A DNA stretch of 64,000 nt from assembly GCF_000005505.3 (NCBI RefSeq), contig NC_016133.3:2604001-2668000 (forward strand). The letters run 5' to 3'. The notes below the pieces were generated by a model. It saw nothing but the letters and a program-made list of their open reading frames with translations. It searched no databases and was not told the DNA's origin. Source of the stretch: Brachypodium distachyon. Taxonomy: Eukaryota; Streptophyta; Magnoliopsida; Poales; Poaceae. Shown piece after piece: positions 35,701 to 46,416 of the stretch (position 1 is its first letter; each line of letters begins with the position of its first letter). Made by a program: the position numbers and the translations under genes.

Positions 35701-36439
35701 CCTGTGTTGTTCTAACACCTGGGAGAGCTCTCTGGAGGACCTCAAGGGCCTCGGCGAGCTGCCCAACATAAGGGAGCTGTCGATGTGCACTTACCAGCGG
35801 GACATGGTGGACGGAGCCGTCGACGCTTTGCTCTACTCCGTTGGAAGCCTCCGGAAGCTCAGATCCCTCAGCCTCAACTGCAGGTTCTCCGTAAATTATG
35901 ATGAAGCCAGGCACACGATAACCAACCCTCCCCCATTCATCGAGAAGCTGATCCTCCGAGGACGGAGGTTCAACAGGGTTCCCAGGTTCATCGGTGAACT
36001 TCGTTTTCTCCGCAGCGTGTCTATGCACGTCGTGCAGTTCCCGACTGATGAGGTTCATGTCGTTGGGAACCTGTCCTCCCTTGTCAAGCTCCGGATCTGG
36101 GATATGCATGTCCCCGAAGACGGGGCTGCTGTAATCGGCGCAGGGCTGTTCCCCGCCCTGGAGGTTCTTGTGCTCGTCTCTGACGATGATGATGTCACGG
36201 CTTGCATGAAGTTCGAGGCAGCAGGGGTGATGCCCAGCCTGCGACGGCTCACTCTGAGGTTATGTCATAGCTGGCGCGGTGCTGCACCGGTCGGCCTGGA
36301 GCACCTGTTGGCCCTCGAGCAGATCCGTTTGGAGATCAGCTCATCCGTCCATGAGCACCATAGTCTTGCTGAGTCTACCTTCAGGATCGCCGCAGAAGCG
36401 CACCCGAGACATCCTTCAGTTATGATTAATGTCTTGTGA
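32799..36439 (+). CDS. CC-NB-LRR disease resistance protein (NLR3)
   Basis: Two exons, 32799-33601 and 34498-36439, give 914 residues. The start (MARIVSTTAG) aligns with NLR1 and NLR2. The coiled coil carries MSYDMEDCVDDF at about 77-88, a better EDVID match than in the other two. The NB-ARC domain has P-loop GFGGLGKTT at 196-204, YLIVVDDLWDH, IIVTTRVEDV, GLPLAI, CFLYLGMYPED and CRVHDMMLDL. The LRR region runs to the end (SVMINVL) with no integrated domain. It is more diverged from NLR1 and NLR2 than they are from each other and lies in the opposite direction, head-to-head with NLR2 across 7.6 kb. The 896-bp intron sits at the same place and phase and holds a Stowaway MITE. All nucleotide-binding motifs are present. 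Confidence 0.92.
34268..34384. repeat. Stowaway-type MITE in the NLR3 intron
   Basis: TA-flanked, ends CTCCCTCCGTCCCATATTAA and TTAATATGGGACGGAGGGAG, nearly perfect termini. It ends about 110 bases before the splice acceptor. NLR1 and NLR2 introns lack it. Confidence 0.9.
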
Positions 36440-36721
36440 TGAACCGGCCTGCTTTGTAAGTTAAATTAAATAGTGTCCCTCCCAGGACGGACAAGGACCC
36501 AGGGTCCAAGTCCACTTAGTTATTTTAAGTATCTGAGAGTCTGGGTTTGGAGATAGAAAGGTTTCGTCCCGTAGAAGGTTTTCCCTACTGTTTTCAAATC
36601 TTATATCTATATATATATTTCAGAGTTTGTAATTATTTGGTCATATCTGAATCTTGGCTACCTGGATACAGTTCCTGCATGATCTGAATAATTATTTGTA
36701 ATGTGTTCCATCAAACACACT

Positions 36722-36816
36722 TAGAACCTGTTTGGGAGACTCAGTATTTGTTGGTACAATTTTGGTATGAATACTAAAACTTCACCAATGAATACCAATC
36801 TTCCAAACAGCCCCTA
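36722..36816. repeat. Small fold-back MITE (hAT- or Tourist-like)
   Basis: The left end tagaacctgtttgggag pairs with the reverse complement of the right end (taggggctgtttggaag), and the pairing continues inward through ttggtatt-type segments. No clear target duplication is visible, so the superfamily is open. Confidence 0.5.
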
Positions 36817-37999
36817 AAGGTGTATAACAGATTCAGTTTCAGTTGCTGATATGAGCACACGCAATTGTTTGCTAACATAAACACCTCAGCATACACTAGT
36901 TTACATTTCAAAGGACTTTACGAGCTTTTAACCAAGTGATTACGTGAACAAGATCATGTGGAAACTGTATTCAGGTAGCCAAAAGATTCAGGTACGACCA
37001 ACTCTGGCATTTTCAATTACAGGGTGTGCTGAGCAACTAAAAAATAAACAAAATTCATGCTTGGCAAATACAAGGAAGTAAAAGAAGTAAAAATTCAAGG
37101 CACGATTTAAGTTACAAAGGAGGCCAACTAAAATAATTATTGGATCTAACAGAAGGATGTCTTGGGTGCACCTGTACGGTATTCTTGAGGGGGGGGCGTC
37201 AAAATCAATGAAGAGGCGAACAATGGACTCCAAGCATCAAGCGGTGGAGAGGGAGGCGTCGAAATCAATCAGGAGGTTGATACGGTGGCGGCAAATCCAT
37301 GGGAAAGACGGAGATCAAAAGAGGCGGCGGCGGCGGAAAATCCAGTGGGACTGGGAGAGGCGGAAACGAGGGCATGCCGTGAAGCCGGCAGATCTGCTTG
37401 CGGAGATTGAGGCTGGCAGAGGTAGCGGTGTATGCGGGGTTTTGCGGCGGGAGGCGGAGGCGACGCCGGTGGCCATGGCAGAGGGCGAGGTAAGGAAAGA
37501 GAAGCAGATCGAACCAGCCTCCCCCATTCCTACCACGGCCCGACCTGCTCGGCTGCCAAGGCCCAATTAAAGCCCAGAATGGGTCCAGGTGAAGCTAAAT
37601 TGAACAAAGTTCTTCCTCTTCTGGATCTAAACTTTTTCCCTCAAAAAAGATAAACTGTGTATCGAAGCCCTCGATTCATTATTGTATCCAAAATTCCGAG
37701 AGCATGGTGAAGCCAAAGCTGAACAAATTTGTCGTGCTACCGACTGATGTAATAGAGCCGGTGCTGCAGTAGAATGGTGCATTGATCACAAAGTGTTTCT
37801 GGGAAATAAAGCAGAGTAAAAAAAAAACCTTTCGATTTCTTCCTCTTCAGAATGTCATGTCAATATACAGTACACACTTTGAACAGTTCTCAGCTCTAGC
37901 TCAGTTTGGCAGAGTGAAAAATAAAGCTACAGGAATGCCGTTCACACGCTTCCATGTTTGTTTAGGCTGTCGAGGTGCCCCCTCTGGCTCCATCTTAGC
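36817..37999. other. Spacer between NLR3 and F-box C flank
   Basis: A GC-rich part (37155-37570) has a 137-codon open frame rich in Arg, Lys and Glu, with an internal repeat (gaggcg, tcaaaatcaat / tcgaaatcaat). I recognise no domain and no paralogue elsewhere in the window, so I leave it uncalled. The rest is AT-rich. Confidence 0.35.
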
Positions 38000-40105
38000 A
38001 GCTTCAGCAGCTGCTTTCGCAATTGCACTGCACCTGCTGCAGCAACTGCAAGTTCTCAGTAGCAGCTGCTTCCACTAATCCACTTACGGAGTACATTATT
38101 TTGGTTCCCAGATAACTATATCTAAGCCTAGAAGCTCCGCAGCACGAAAAGCAACATCCGCTTGATTGCTCAACTGCAATGCTGGTTTGCTCACACACAT
38201 TCTTTTGGACATTGACATTGCAGCAACAAAATTGTTCAGAGATTCAATAGTTTGTACATAGCCGGTACCTAAAAGTTCAGAAACTGAAATACACTTAAAA
38301 TGCTGCGACTGGAAAGATATTGTATGCGAGGATAGCACGGCACACACATCATAGTTCACTGAAATAAGCCTATATATCAACTACAAAGTTGAGGCACATC
38401 CACCGTCAACGATTGGATACTGGACCAAGCATTGAACAAGAGAATACATCTAATCCACGCACCATCTTTTCTTCCAAGGCCTCAATGTGGTGAGCAGAAG
38501 CAACTTTCTTTTACATGGCTTCATCACCTGTGCAAGAGATGAACCAAAATGAACTTTCTATATGAACAAGGCACCAAAAGGAATACAAGGCTACCAAGTA
38601 TATTTAACAAACATCAGATACATAAATGGCTGCATGCGATGCATGAAGTTGATACTGAATATAACAAGGAGGTACCTATCACATTGCATACTGAAACCTA
38701 CGAATCAGGACACAAGACTTCGAATCATGCTGATGTGCAAATGGCACGAAGCCACAGGCTGAAGTTTCCGTGTGTGAATATGATTAAGCAACCAATTTAT
38801 TCAATGAAGGAAACAAAGTTACGCAGATGTAAGAGCTGAGGAGCTTGAAGAGGAAGATGCAGACGAGCAAGAATGAGGCTAAAAGGGCATAGATGCAGAA
38901 AGGATATCATACAACAACATAAGGAACCTGATTAAATACATTCTGACCAGGGAAACAAAAGGAAAAGTTCAGTGGTGCATACATGTAAACAACTTCTGTT
39001 TCAATTTATGACTTGGTAATTTTTTCTATAAGAATAAAGTTACTCATCGAAATCGACAGAAAGTAATAATAACAACAAAATCCTTACTCCTATGATCACA
39101 AGCACTATATGTGACCTACTCCTTTCTGTTTAACCATTCAACTGCAGTAAATTGACAAACAACCAAAAATCACCATTCCACTAAATTGACAAACAACCAA
39201 AAATCAACCATTCCACTAAATTGACTAAGGCAATCTACAGTGATCTGTGTAGCTACTACTCCCTTCATTCCCCAAAACACCTCGTACAGATATGTGCACT
39301 TGGATCAAGACAACTCTTGTTTCTAGTGCCTGACCACTCATATAGGATTAAAAGTAAATGGGTGTGAGCCATTATTGGCCGGGTGCAGAAGCCAAGAGAA
39401 AAATGAGGTGTATTGTGGAACAAATGAGAAAAAAATATATGAGGTGCTTTGTGGAATGGAGGGAGTAGTTGAACAATCTGTGTTTTATTCTACTGATTTT
39501 GTTGTACTGAATTGTAATCAGGCTGATAGAGCTACATCATTGGTTTCAAAATTTCCGTTCAGAGCAGAAACATGGAGCTGTTGTAGTTTGATGATTTCTA
39601 CCCATGTACAGGTTAAATATAAAAAATAGACAAATTAGAAATCTATCGACTAAGACTATCAGCTGGAAAGAATGTGAATATGCTCATTAATCTATACACC
39701 AAATCTTGATTACTACAACAATGTCAGTAAAGTTGTTCCCTTCTATTAGTCCGACAGTCATAACATGATTATACACAATTATGCATGTTCACAAGATTAG
39801 AAATAAATATTTGTTGCTTTCCAAATTCAATAAGCTTCCAATTGCACATGTAAACTATGCATTAGATTATCAACAGAACACCAACGACACATAACATGAA
39901 TTAACTATATAACTGCAACATAGCACACCAACAGGGAGAATGTTGGGCAGAATACAACGTCTGAAACAATAATTAGCACCTGTTGAAAAAAAAGCAGAGT
40001 GGCAAGGCACATTATTGGCAAAAAAAAGCAGCAGCATGTTACTTTGCTGCATCATATTGTGATCAAATTAAATATGACAAATAGTAGAATCATATGCTTA
40101 CCACT
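38000..40105 (-). other. 3' flank of F-box C with remnant exons
   Basis: Reverse-strand homologue of the flanks of copies A and B. The best-preserved island is at about 38100-38325 (minus): after an atctttccag acceptor-like site it reads CISVSELLGTGYVQTIESL, then NNFVAAMSMSKRM, then ALQLSNQADVAFRAAELLGL. A further island near 38020-38075 reads EAAATENLQLLQ, and one near 38440-38510 reads HIEALEEKMVRGLD but follows an in-frame stop. It looks like the tail of an unknown gene carried with the F-box duplication. A tandem pair of about 36 bases (attgacaaacaaccaaaaat) lies at about 39150-39222. Confidence 0.5.
39257..39467. mobile_element. Stowaway-like MITE with an empty paralogous site
   Basis: Termini CTCCCTTCATTCCCCAAAAC and the complementary TTTGTGGAATGGAGGGAG flank about 207 bp and are bordered by TA. 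The homologous flank of F-box A (about 10540-10575, opposite strand) runs through this point without the element, so it inserted after the two flanks separated. Confidence 0.8.
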
Positions 40106-41341
40106 TCATATAGTTGGTGCACACAATGATGGTGGGAAACTAGCATATAGTTCACCGGGCAAGAAGACTTTGCTAAGCCCAGCAAACAACTCGACCTGCA
40201 AGGTCTTAATGTCCAACGAAAAATATCCAATATTTAGCTTCTCTTGTGAAGATGTTTTGTACAGCGCTTCAATAACCAGGTATCCCCCAGCTACACGCAT
40301 CAGATACCAACGCTTTATCGGCAAGGGGATGACCTTCTCCGACTGCCATTGGTTATTTCTCCGAATGGAATACGTGAGCCAATATGAGTCATCTTCAATG
40401 TCATCATGATAGCGTACACTGAGCATCCCAAGCATTCCTTCTACTGCCTCAACAATGACAAAACCGCTACTTCGTTGTTCAGGTGGGAGATTAACCTGAG
40501 AGAACTCCATCATGCGCACATCAAGCACAAGCAGCTCGTTCAGTAAATGCAAATGCCAACAAAAGCACCCGTGGACGTGTTGACGATCTGACAACGCAGG
40601 CTCAGATGGTAAAACTGAACCTAATGCCTCAGCATTCAGTCGGTCAAAGGTAAGAGCATTCCAGTGTCCTCCCGCGGAGAACACAAGGAGGACCAGTTCC
40701 ATTATGCATTGCGCCAAGCACATCACTCTGAATGACAAGGGGTCATCCTCATTCTCACCGGGAGCAAGGAAAGTCTCCAGATGTAGGAGGTCTGGTTTAC
40801 GGATTAACGCGGCTAGGTCGGCGGGGACGGCAGGCAGCAGCACGTAGCGGCGGTGCACAGGGTCACACACAGCCAGGTCCCTGACCAAAAATTCGCGGTA
40901 CTGGGAATCGCACACATCAGGACCCACGACGATCTTGATGCTGCTTTTTCCTTCGACCGGGCCGCCGGCGAGGAGGACGCGTCCTTCAAAGAAGTCGAGC
41001 CGACGCCAGCTGCGGCCGGCGGTGGAGGGGAGGAAGGAGGAGCAGGAGAAGCTGAAGTCGGCGAAGGCGCGGGCGGCGGCCGCGGAGGGATGGGGCGGCT
41101 GCGCTGCTATGAAGGACTTTCCTATGACGCCGACGAGAGGCGGTGGGTGGAGGGCGCGGTAGCAGCGGAGGAACTTGTGGTCGGCGATGACGCGGCGGAA
41201 GGCGGCCCAGGCTGTGGAGGCGCGCGCGAGGTCGGCGGCCGTGGGGAGACGGAGGAAGATGTCCTGGAGGAGCTCGTACGGGACTTGAAGGAACGGCGGC
41301 TCCGGCGGTGGTCCTGGGTGGGAGGTCGGCGGCGCCGCCAT
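40106..41341 (-). CDS. F-box protein, copy C (intact)
   Basis: Single-exon frame of 411 residues. The ATG at 41341 (MAAPPTSHPG) was chosen because it is the first ATG of the frame and coincides with the ATG of copy B; the frame is open further upstream but without an ATG. The F-box is at about residues 18-63: FLQVPYELLQDIFLRLPTAA, then DLARASTAWAAFRRVIADHK. The rest is the variable C-terminal region of a plant F-box protein, with DPVHRRYVLLPAVPADL, NNQWQSEKVIPL and GYFSLDIKTLQVELFAGLS, ending CAPTI. F-box proteins bind SKP1 and recruit substrates to SCF ubiquitin ligases; the substrate is unknown. It is the only complete copy of the three in the window. Copies A and B are broken. Confidence 0.85.
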   Translation of the reverse strand: MAAPPTSHPGPPPEPPFLQVPYELLQDIFLRLPTAADLARASTAWAAFRRVIADHKFLRCYRALHPPPLVGVIGKSFIAAQPPHPSAAAARAFADFSFSCSSFLPSTAGRSWRRLDFFEGRVLLAGGPVEGKSSIKIVVGPDVCDSQYREFLVRDLAVCDPVHRRYVLLPAVPADLAALIRKPDLLHLETFLAPGENEDDPLSFRVMCLAQCIMELVLLVFSAGGHWNALTFDRLNAEALGSVLPSEPALSDRQHVHGCFCWHLHLLNELLVLDVRMMEFSQVNLPPEQRSSGFVIVEAVEGMLGMLSVRYHDDIEDDSYWLTYSIRRNNQWQSEKVIPLPIKRWYLMRVAGGYLVIEALYKTSSQEKLNIGYFSLDIKTLQVELFAGLSKVFLPGELYASFPPSLCAPTI

Positions 41342-42224
41342 CGGGGTGGGGTTAGCTGAACGGTGGAAGTTTCGCGAGGGGATCGATTGCCCGGCTGGGT
41401 TACGGGAATGCTCTGTTTTCTTTTCAGTCTTAATCAGGTTTTGATTCAATTGTTTGGATCCAGATGGTAAAGTAAAAATATATCACTCGCTCTTAACTCA
41501 CAAAGTGCACATTTAACCCCATAAAATTCATCCTAGTGCTACGATTGAGTCTAAAAAGATTCCGGAACGATAAAAACCGCATGAAGACCAACAGGGGTAG
41601 GTTGCGTGTGTACATTTATACGGATGACTGCGCACACGTACGTATTGTAAGCGTCTGTGTTTGTAATGAGTTTCGAAAATAAAACGACAAAAGATGTACC
41701 ATGTTGGACAAAGAAAAATAGACCTCACGAAGAAAAATCAAATGAGCCTAGGGAGTAGGGACAATTGATATCAATTGAGTTGTAAAAATAAATGAGCCTC
41801 AAGATTTAACAAAACAAATATAAAAGGAATAAAAAAACCAGCCAGCCAGACGGGGTTTTCATAGAGCTCGGTTTAAAACTATGTTGAGGATGGGTTTGGT
41901 CAGTGGATAGCCATGGATGGAATAGTGATAGCCATTCAAGATAGCATGCGGTTGTTGGTTGGACAAAAGCATTTGACATATTCCAACTAGATGTTGGTTG
42001 GTGAGATCCGCATAAATCGTCTTGATTTGCTCATCCAGATGAGTTGCCTACATTTCCGATCTGTTTTCCATCCTCTCAATCCCAATTCTCTCTCTACTAT
42101 CTCCCTCCATCATCGATGCTCCCCTTCCTCTCCCGCGCTGGGCGAGGAGGTGGTAGCCGCCGACTCGCAACACTCTCTCCCCCCCCCCCCCTATCTCATG
42201 TGGTGCCGGCTCTCCCTTCCTTTT
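41342..42224. other. Upstream of F-box C, then possible DNA transposon arm
   Basis: Immediately upstream of the F-box C start the sequence is AT-rich. From about 41890 it reads ggatagccatggatggaata and gttgttggttggac, whose rough inverted counterpart appears at about 43640-43770 beyond the solo LTR. A C-run (12-13 C) lies at about 42181. No gene seen. Confidence 0.35.
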
Positions 42225-43447
42225 TGAAAGGGCATTTCTCTCCTAAGTAGTTTTGGTGGTTATGACAACGTGTTTTGTTATCTTATCTTGTGCTAAGTAT
42301 TTTAGGTTCTATAAAGAACTCGACACAAGATGAATTGTGGACCCCTAAAAAGGAAAAAAGCGTAGCGGTGTTTAGCGGCTTTTTCGGTTGTTTTGAGTCG
42401 TAGGACATCCGTACTATTAAGAGGGGATCCACAAGGTAAGGTAACGGGTGAATCAATTTCACGTACACATCTACACCAAATTGCACCCACTAAAAAGCCT
42501 ACCCAAAAAGGTGTGAGTCGAAAACTGTTTTCAGAAGGTGTTTCTGGCATTTCAGGATTCCAGGCAGCAGAAGTTCCGGGTGAATTTCCGCCCGAATCTC
42601 CGGGTGCTCTTTGTTAGTCCCGGAGGAATTTGCGGAACTTCCGATGAATATCCGGAACTTCCGGTCAGCCAGAAGTTCCGGCCTACCCTGACTTGTGCCT
42701 AACGGTTCGTTTTTTGGAAACCCACTTATATACCCCTTTATCCCCAACGAGCCAAATTACCAAGCAAGTAGACAAAAACACCCCAACTCATCTCAAGAAC
42801 ACCTCAAGCTTAAATCTTCAAGATCTCCCTCCCTAGTCACTCATAACTCTTGATTCTTTGAGGATTGGAGGAGAAGATCTTGCTCTAGGGTTTCACCAAG
42901 TCAAAAAGTTGATGCCCCTTGTTTTTTCTATGGATTTCGTTTCTCTTGGGTTGTTGGGAACCCTAGACGGAAGCGGTCACCTCGAGCTCTCCCTTGAATT
43001 GGAAGCCTCCTATTGAGTTGTGGAGTTTGCCCCGGTCAAGTTTGTAAGGGTTCGGCGATCGCCCTCAAGGAAGCCATTAGTGGAACTCATCTCACCTTTG
43101 TGGTGTTGTGAGAGCTCATCCCACCTTTGTGGTGTGGTGAGTTGGAGAATAGAGTGAGCCTTCGTGCCGTCTCTACCTTTATGGTAGAGCACTCCTCCAA
43201 ACAGAGACGTACACCGATCCCAATAGGCGGAACTCCGGTGAAATCTTCGTCTCCACGTGTGGTATCATTTCCCCTTTACATTCTTGTTATTTATTGTTGC
43301 TTCGGCTATTGCATTTCATTCTAGTGTTGCATTCACTTTAAAAAATCTAAAAAACTCTAAAATTAAGTGTTTGTATGTTTAAAAAAAGAAAAAAAAAGGT
43401 AAAATTTGTTAGTGTCTTGTTCACCCCCCAGTCGACCAGATCTTTCA
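42225..43447 (+). mobile_element. Solo LTR, SIRE/Maximus-like Copia type
   Basis: The 1,223-bp unit begins TGAAAGGGCATTTCTC and ends CCAGATCTTTCA, giving the TG...CA termini and a short TGAAAG/CTTTCA inverted end. The 5-bp flanks are CTTTT and CTTGT, a near-perfect target duplication. Internally it has a TATATACCCC promoter-like site near 42728, and phrases such as ggttcggcgatcgccctcaa and caccccccagtcgacca, which I recall from wheat Copia LTRs. No primer-binding site, gag or pol sequence follows, so the internal part was lost by LTR-LTR recombination. It contains repeated gaacttccgg phrases at about 42570-42690. Confidence 0.75.
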
Positions 43448-44171
43448 CTTGTCTCTTTTGGTGGCGGCGTCCTGTCCGTGCTCTGTCCGGTCGAACGATG
43501 CATGCGTTAGCACCTGTATCGCTTCTCGTCTGCGCAGACGGCACAACAGGACATGTCTGGCCAGAGACCACCTCTATGTTGTCAATCTTGTATCAGATCT
43601 TCAAAAAAAATCTCATTTTATTTTTAAAATAATCATAAAAGGATAATAGAAGTTGGTCTCACCATATCCATCTATCATCCGTCTAACCAAACAAGAATTA
43701 GCATGACTCATTCAAAAAAGCTAACCAAACACTGAAAATAGATACCTCTATCCAAGCCATCTATCTCTATCCCTATCCATCTTCGCTCGACGGCGAACCA
43801 ATGGCACCGTAACTTAGTTGGTCATTGAATCGATCCCATAGGTTGATTGGACTATCCAACGCAGTGAGCAGACTTGGAACACCCGCAACCCGACCGGGCA
43901 ATGAGTCAATCATTACTATCTCAAATTTTGTGATTGAGATTTCACAAAAATTATCACAATTGTAGCTGAAGATAAATTTTGTCCAACACGAATTACATAA
44001 GTTAATTACTACTAGATTCTCATTCAAAAAAAAGAGAGAGGTAAAATAGTGGACTCTAGGGTAGAGCAATTTCATGACCTATCGTAGGCTGAGCTCAAAC
44101 TGTAGTTAAACCAAAAAAAAATCTACCAAGAGGATAAAACTTTGAGGCCCACCCACTCATACATGAATCTG
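43448..44171. other. Spacer, no gene
   Basis: Sequence between the solo LTR and the DUF295 pseudogene. The part from about 43975 to 44170 is the 3' flank of the DUF295 pseudogene and matches the 3' flank of the intact copy (49110-49180 and 49888-49956). Confidence 0.45.
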
Positions 44172-45380
44172 CTAGCAGCTAGACTGTAGAGGGAGAAGCC
44201 ACATGGCAGGCCGAACGCCACGCTCTCCAAAGAACCCTCGGGAGATGATCACCTTCCCGTCACGACAGACAATTTCGTCTTGGTAGTAATACACATCTCG
44301 ACCATCGGCCATCTTCGTCAGGTGAAGACTGTGAGAAGGAAGGTGGCGACGTCTATGATTGGCATAATAGAATGCGATTCCTCTGCACGCCGCCACGGCC
44401 ACCACCACCCGCCGGCGACACCTCCACCGCCCTGGAGCACCTTGGGCTCAAGAACAACGCGTAGTCATCCAAGCTCGTCATCGCCGCCCATCTGTAACCG
44501 TAATCGTTGGCAGCCGCTGCTGGCATCGCCGCAGGCTCGTTTCTGACGAGCTCAAATACCCTGAAGAGGAATCTCCCGGTGTCCACCGCCATGGCCGGCT
44601 TGTAGGCTTAGGACGGCCACGGTGTCTATGCCAGTGACGGCCACGCCGCCGTCCTCGTTTACGCCGATGTCAAACTTGAGCAGTGTGACCATATCAAGGT
44701 TATGTGAGAGTTTGACTCCATAGAGCTCCCCGTTGCAGAACGCTATGTCGGCGAGCTGCATGCCTGCCGTGGTCCAAGTCCAACCGGCCCCTGCTCCTCC
44801 TGCTTTGTCTGCGGCGCAGCCATTGGCAAGTCTGCAGAGAGCGATTGTACAGAGGGTGATGGCTGCAAGGATGCAGCCGGTGGAGTCGGGTTCCTGGGAG
44901 AAGACGATTTTGGAGATCCTGGACGGGTCGGCTTCGTGATCCCCAGGATCGACCCTCCTCTGCTTTGCGGGGAGCGAGACCTCGGCGCCGGAGAAGAGAT
45001 TCAGGATCTGCAGGACGGTGCCGGCTGAGGCGGCCGCCACCCATCCGCCGTCGTGAGATCCGAGGATCCACCTGCAGCGGGCCCGCGGCTGCGCGGGGTC
45101 CGCCGCCGTGGTGGGTTGAAGCCGGAGGCGAAGACGAATTGGCGGATCCGTCCTCCGGGGAGTAGAGTTCCTTGGTCCTCGCGCGGTCGCATGTCGAAAG
45201 GAGGAGGAGCGGGAGAGGCGGCGGCGGCGGGGTCCAGGACGCGACGGCGCGCCACGGCCTGCAGACGGCGGCGAAGCGCACGCGGCACAGCGGGGAGGTG
45301 ATCGCGCCGTAGATCAGGGCCAGGAGTTCGTCGGGGAGCCGTCGGATCCTGCTACTGCCGCCGCCGCCGGTGGTCGCCGT
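44172..45380 (-). pseudogene. DUF295-type F-box gene, disabled copy
   Basis: Paralogue of the intact gene at 49957-51237. The start codon has become ACG at 45380. The F-box region is intact in frame (IRRLPDELLALIYGAITSPL), but a net 2-base difference between about 45100 and 45165 shifts the frame. A second frame carries AAASAGTVLQILNLFSGAEV to about 44600, where about 70 bases are missing and the frame shifts again. The last part (MAVDTGRFLFRVFELV, then DGRDVYYYQDEIVCRDGKVI) contains a one-base insertion near 44370. Start loss plus three frameshifts make it a pseudogene. Confidence 0.88.
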
Positions 45381-46080
45381 TGTATACTGAGTCAGAGTCC
45401 AGGTATAAATCCTGTGATTATTGTGACTCGAGCGAGATGGGGTCGCAGCAAGCAGATGGGCTGGATGCAGGCCTGGCTGGTCAGAAGATGGGCCAGAGAG
45501 AGGTGGCCCAAGGAAAAAATAAAAGAGAGGGAGGAGTCCTGGAAAAGAAGAGCAGGCCGGAGTTGGGCTGGTTTGCTGTTGAGGCAACATGGCCGGAGCA
45601 GGTCCAGTAGAAAGAGAGTAGAGAGAGAAGAAAGTTGGGCTAGATGTATTTTTGGCCCAATAAGTTAAAGTAAGAAAACCAAATAAATTATAAACCAAAC
45701 AAAAGAGCAAGTATAAATTAATTCAAATTTTGAATTCCACAAAAAAATAATTCAGTGGTCACTTTTAGGAGAAAACTTTTGAAAACTCAAAACTCAACAA
45801 ATCAGTCTTTTACTCCACTTTTTGTTGCTCTTCTCTCCGCTCCCCTTCTTCATGCTTTCCTTTGTAACTTTTTCTCCTGGGTCGGTCCAGATTTTGGCCA
45901 AAATGTGTTTATATGTATCCCGTTTCTACATAGCAATTTCCTCCGGTAACCCCGGCCGGTGGGAGGTTTTAATGTTGCATAATCATTCCCCATAACTCTT
46001 CGATCTCGTACATCGGTACATGCACATTTTTAGTGCTCTTGTTTGTGTAGTACGGTACGGAGCCAAAATGTGTTTTACCA
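45381..46080. repeat. Upstream flank duplicated with the DUF295 genes
   Basis: Matches 51310-52330 (upstream of the intact paralogue), including caggcctggctggtcagaag, ggccggagttgggctggttt and ccccggccggtgggaggttt. A shorter third copy lies at about 58250-58626. No gene is supported. Confidence 0.7.
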
Positions 46081-46157
46081 GTCAAATGTCAAAACTAGAA
46101 GATCTGACGAATCAAGCTTACCGTGTCCTTATCCACCTGGGCGTGGAAAGCTAATCG

Positions 46158-46416
46158 TACTCACTACGTTTCTAAATATAAGATGTTCAAGCTTAATTTG
46201 AAAACTTATTAAAGTTTGACTTGGTTTATGGATAAAATTATCGACATCTATAACGCTAAGTTAGTTTCTTTCGATCGGTCATGATATATATTTTTGTAAT
46301 ATACTCATTTGACATTGTGGGTATTTGTATACTTTTTTTGTAAAATTGGTGGAAACTTAAGAAGCGACTTATTAGGACAAAATTAGAACATCTTATATTT
46401 AGAAACGGAGGTAGTA
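46158..46416. repeat. Stowaway-like MITE, about 255 bp
   Basis: TA-flanked, with ends CTCACTACGTTTCTAAATAT and ATATTTAGAAACGGAGGTAG. The inside (gcttaatttgaaaacttatt, aagtttgacttgg) differs from the shorter Stowaways here, so it is another family. Confidence 0.85.

Noticed and set aside
37157..37570. 137-codon frame downstream of NLR3
   Set aside because: Low-complexity Arg/Lys/Glu composition with simple repeats, no motif and no paralogue in the window.
44700..45710. 336-codon minus-strand frame as an intact F-box gene
   Set aside because: It lacks the paralogue's ATG and leaves the conserved frame after the Pro-rich stretch; comparison shows a frameshifted pseudogene.
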